The position numbers were made by a program, and so were the translations under genes. Positions 41,923 to 44,728 of a DNA stretch of 44,728 nt are shown here, in pieces. Source of the DNA: an uncultured Muribaculaceae bacterium. Lineage in GTDB: Bacteria; Bacteroidota; Bacteroidia; Bacteroidales; Muribaculaceae. Below the pieces are notes generated by a model. It did no database searches. It was not told where the DNA came from and saw nothing but the letters and a program-made list of their open reading frames with translations. Within the stretch, counting starts at the first letter, position 1. Each line of letters begins with the position of its first letter. The stretch spans positions 1 through 44,728 of the forward strand of contig CAJTYC010000001.1 of NCBI GenBank assembly GCA_910584185.1, written 5' to 3'.

Positions 41923-44688
41923 ATGAAGACAACTACCAAAGCAATCATGGCTGCCGCCATAGCCCTCTCCGCCTGTATGCCACAGGCAGAGGCCGGAGTT
42001 TGGAAATATTTGTCGGCCGGCCAATCGCAGACCTACGCCATCAAGACAGACGGCACACTGTGGGCATGGGGTTCGGCTGAATACGGTGAGCTCGGTAACG
42101 GCTCAAAGACACCGGCCAAGGTGTCGACACCCACACAGGTGGGCACCGACACCGACTGGGTGTTTGCAGCCGGCGGCAGCGGGCGCGCTTTCTTCATCAA
42201 GAGCGACGGCACGATGTGGTCGGTAGGCACCGCCGAAGGGGGCGTGCTCGGCACAGGCTCCTCGCAGGCACAGCTCACGCCGGTGCAGATAGGCACCGAC
42301 ACCGACTGGAAATATGTGGCCACCTCCAACAACGGCGACAACTACGAGGCCATGGCCATCAAGACCGACGGCACCCTCTGGGGCTGGGGTAAGAATGAGC
42401 TCGGCTCCCTCGGACTGGGCGACTACAACACCCGCTCCGTGCCCGTACAGGTGGGCTCCGACACCGACTGGGTGTCGGTATCTTTAGGCCGCAACCACAC
42501 CGTGGCCATGAAGTCCGACGGCTCCATATGGGGCGCCGGTGAGGCCAACAACGGCGCCCTCGGCGACAACACCGGCTTCAAGAAGACCTTCGTGAAGGTC
42601 TCCGAACCCGCCGACTGGAAGAGCGTCACCGCAATCAACAACTCCACATATGCCATCAAGACCGACGGCACCCTCTGGGCCTGGGGCGAGAATGACGACA
42701 ACAAGCTCGGCATCGGCAACGCCGAGCTGACCACCGTCAGCGTCCCCACCAAGATCGAGGCCATCACAGGCAAGGTGTTCTCCATCACAGGCTCCGAACA
42801 TTTCCGCGCTGTGGCGACAGGCGAGGGCGAGACCCCCTCGGGCGTATATTCATGGGGTTGGAATTACCAGGGCTGCCTCGGCAACGGCACCGGCTCCGAG
42901 TTTGGCGACGTGAGCAACCGCGTGCTTTACGCCACCCCGCAGAAAGTGCAGTTTGAGGAACCCGTGCAGATCGACATGCTGAGCGCCGGCGCCACATTCG
43001 CCGTGGCGCTCGACGGCGAGGGCCTGCTCCAAGGCTGGGGCTCCAACGCCTGGGGACAGCTCGGCAACTCCCTGGCCGAGAATATGCTCAACATCTATTA
43101 CACCACCCCGATAGCCGTGGCGGAGGGCCAGGCTCCGGTCGACCCGGGAGTGGAAATCACCGCCGACAATATCCCGGCCAACCTTTCGGCTGTAGATAAA
43201 ATCACCCTAATCGGCGCATGGGCCACAAGCGACCTGCTCAAACTCATCGCACCAATCGGCAACGGCCAGGGCATAATGGGATTCAACTACAACACGAGCC
43301 TAAGGACCGTAGACATGACCCGCGCCGAGATGGGCGAAGGCACCTCGCTATACACAATCTTCCGCAATTGCTCCGCGCTCGAGACAGTGCTGTTCCCCAC
43401 TAACGAGACAGCCGCCAACATCGTCAACCTCGACAATGCCTTCCTCAATGACAAGGCACTCACAAACCCCGACGTGTCGGCGCTCGTGAACGTTACCAAC
43501 ATCAACCAGGCCTTCCAGAACTGCAAGGCGGTGACGATGCTCGACCTCTCATCGTGGGCCGGAGTGACCGAAAGCGAGATGGCATTCCAGAACTCCGGGC
43601 TCTCCTCAATCGTGCTTCCCGCCGATTTCGTGATATCCGACAGGTGCTTCGGCGGCTGCGACAATCTCAAGCTCATAGACTGGCACCTCTACTCGGGCAC
43701 AGAAGCTCCCGCTGTGGAAATCAGCGACAACTATGAGCCCTTCTACGGACTCGACTTCGTGCCCTCGCAGAAGAAGGAGATCACCATCATAGTGCCCCAG
43801 GCGGCTTACGAATCGTTCAGCACCGACACTTACTGGAGCGGCTTCAACATCCAGGCGGCGGCAGCCCCCGGCACATACACTATCGACGGTGACGAGATAC
43901 CCGCCGACCTCGCCGACGCACTCCACATCGTGCTCACCGGCACGTGGAACGCCGACAAGTTCAAGGCCCTCGCCTCAGCCCTCGGCACCGGCGCATCCGT
44001 CACAGCATCCAACAAGACACTGCTCACCGTGGACGCCTCGGCAGCAAGCATCGAGGCCGTCACTAACCTCGTGATGCCGGTGCCCGGCCTGTTCGGCTCA
44101 TCAGACAAGGGTGTGTTCCAGAACTTCACGGCCCTCGAGTCGTTCATCATGCCGGCAGCCAACCAGGCAGCCAACTTCGGCTCATTCAAGCAGGCATTCC
44201 AAGGATGCTCCTCGCTCAAGGAGATAGACCTCTCCGGATGCAGCCAGCTCACTGCCACCAACGACGCATTCTACAACTGCACATCGCTGGCCAATGTCAA
44301 GCTCCCCGCTGAGTTCAAGATCAGCACCGAGTGCTTCGACCGCTGCGAGAGCCTCCGCGAGATTGACTGGTCGGAATTTGACGGCGACGCCGTGCCCGCC
44401 ATCTCAACCAACGGACTCCCCACTCTCGACAATCCGAAAGACCTCGTGGTGAAAGTGCCCAACGGGAAGCTCGCCATGTTCCAGGAAAATGCTAAGTGGA
44501 ACATATACACCCTCGTCGGAGTGATGCCGGCCTCCGTGACCGACCTGACCGATGGAGCCGCCGACACCAAGGTGCACATCTTCACAATCTCCGGCCAATA
44601 CGTCACCACAATCACCGGCGACAACAATGCCACGCAGCTACCCGCCGGCCTCTACATAATAGGAGGCAAGAAAGTCCTCGTGAAGTGA
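41923..44688 (+). CDS. Secreted RCC1-repeat plus BspA-like LRR protein with type IX tail
   Basis: 921 residues. Signal peptide MKTTTKAIMAAAIALSACMP. Residues about 25-395 hold seven or so RCC1-type propeller units (IKTDGTLWAWGSAEYGELGN, MKSDGSIWGAGEANNGALGD, LLQGWGSNAWGQLGN). From about 404 there are two homologous BspA-like modules, one starting ITADNIPANLSAVDKITLIG, the second near 650 starting IDGDEIPADLADALHIVLTG, with LRR units such as AFQGCSSLKEIDLSGCSQLT. The end (FTISGQYVTTITG to LPAGLYIIGGKKVLVK) is a type IX sorting tail. Likely a surface binding protein; ligand unknown. After the stop, 40 bp remain with nothing recognisable. Confidence 0.85.
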   Translation: MKTTTKAIMAAAIALSACMPQAEAGVWKYLSAGQSQTYAIKTDGTLWAWGSAEYGELGNGSKTPAKVSTPTQVGTDTDWVFAAGGSGRAFFIKSDGTMWSVGTAEGGVLGTGSSQAQLTPVQIGTDTDWKYVATSNNGDNYEAMAIKTDGTLWGWGKNELGSLGLGDYNTRSVPVQVGSDTDWVSVSLGRNHTVAMKSDGSIWGAGEANNGALGDNTGFKKTFVKVSEPADWKSVTAINNSTYAIKTDGTLWAWGENDDNKLGIGNAELTTVSVPTKIEAITGKVFSITGSEHFRAVATGEGETPSGVYSWGWNYQGCLGNGTGSEFGDVSNRVLYATPQKVQFEEPVQIDMLSAGATFAVALDGEGLLQGWGSNAWGQLGNSLAENMLNIYYTTPIAVAEGQAPVDPGVEITADNIPANLSAVDKITLIGAWATSDLLKLIAPIGNGQGIMGFNYNTSLRTVDMTRAEMGEGTSLYTIFRNCSALETVLFPTNETAANIVNLDNAFLNDKALTNPDVSALVNVTNINQAFQNCKAVTMLDLSSWAGVTESEMAFQNSGLSSIVLPADFVISDRCFGGCDNLKLIDWHLYSGTEAPAVEISDNYEPFYGLDFVPSQKKEITIIVPQAAYESFSTDTYWSGFNIQAAAAPGTYTIDGDEIPADLADALHIVLTGTWNADKFKALASALGTGASVTASNKTLLTVDASAASIEAVTNLVMPVPGLFGSSDKGVFQNFTALESFIMPAANQAANFGSFKQAFQGCSSLKEIDLSGCSQLTATNDAFYNCTSLANVKLPAEFKISTECFDRCESLREIDWSEFDGDAVPAISTNGLPTLDNPKDLVVKVPNGKLAMFQENAKWNIYTLVGVMPASVTDLTDGAADTKVHIFTISGQYVTTITGDNNATQLPAGLYIIGGKKVLVK

Positions 44689-44728
44689 CAAGTTGACTCA
44701 GCTAAATATATCGAGGGGTGCAGCCATA

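Overview
The window looks like a Bacteroidales chromosome, probably Muribaculaceae-like. This is inferred from Bacteroidetes-type promoters (TTTG, 19-21 bp, TAnnTTTG), several secreted proteins with type IX secretion C-terminal tails, BspA-like leucine-rich repeats, and core genes typical of the order (Rel, PgpH, SlyD, RecF/DUF721, RibF, Upp, PfkA). No tRNA, rRNA, insertion sequence or CRISPR array was seen.

Layout. 1-4375: three leftward secreted or envelope genes (MORN-like, unknown, BspA-like), then a gene-poor stretch with a decayed secreted-protein gene, a 26-bp tandem repeat and half of a palindromic dispersed repeat. 4375-10500: a Crp/Fnr-like regulator divergent from two large secreted multidomain proteins, closed by strong hairpins. 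10500-17423: a rightward core block, rel overlapping pgpH, then two envelope genes and slyD. 17434-23184: a leftward core cluster HAD - ribF - upp - recF - DUF721 - thioesterase - TPR - ribH, with a promoter that abuts the first start codon. 23274-36894: an accessory island holding a HipBA toxin-antitoxin pair, an AAA-ATPase/PD-(D/E)XK gene, two small genes, and a four-gene cassette of PLD-SNF2 helicase, Eco57I-like methyltransferase and two small proteins. 36969-44728: pfkA, a second AAA-ATPase/PD-(D/E)XK gene, a second Crp-like regulator, and two secreted proteins, one joining RCC1 repeats to duplicated BspA-like repeats.

Most interesting region: 27.8-36.9 kb. The helicase-nuclease/methyltransferase cassette resembles a restriction-type antiphage system split over several proteins, but it lacks the marker genes of BREX and DISARM. 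It is preceded by a roughly 250-bp imperfect palindrome (28223-28470) whose nested arms can fold into one long rod ending in a T-tract, possibly a structured RNA or attenuator. A 28-bp repeat lies at the left edge, in the middle and at the right edge of the island, each time at or next to a stop codon. A 33-bp x4 repeat follows the cassette.

All functions are read from sequence motifs by eye; no database search was run.
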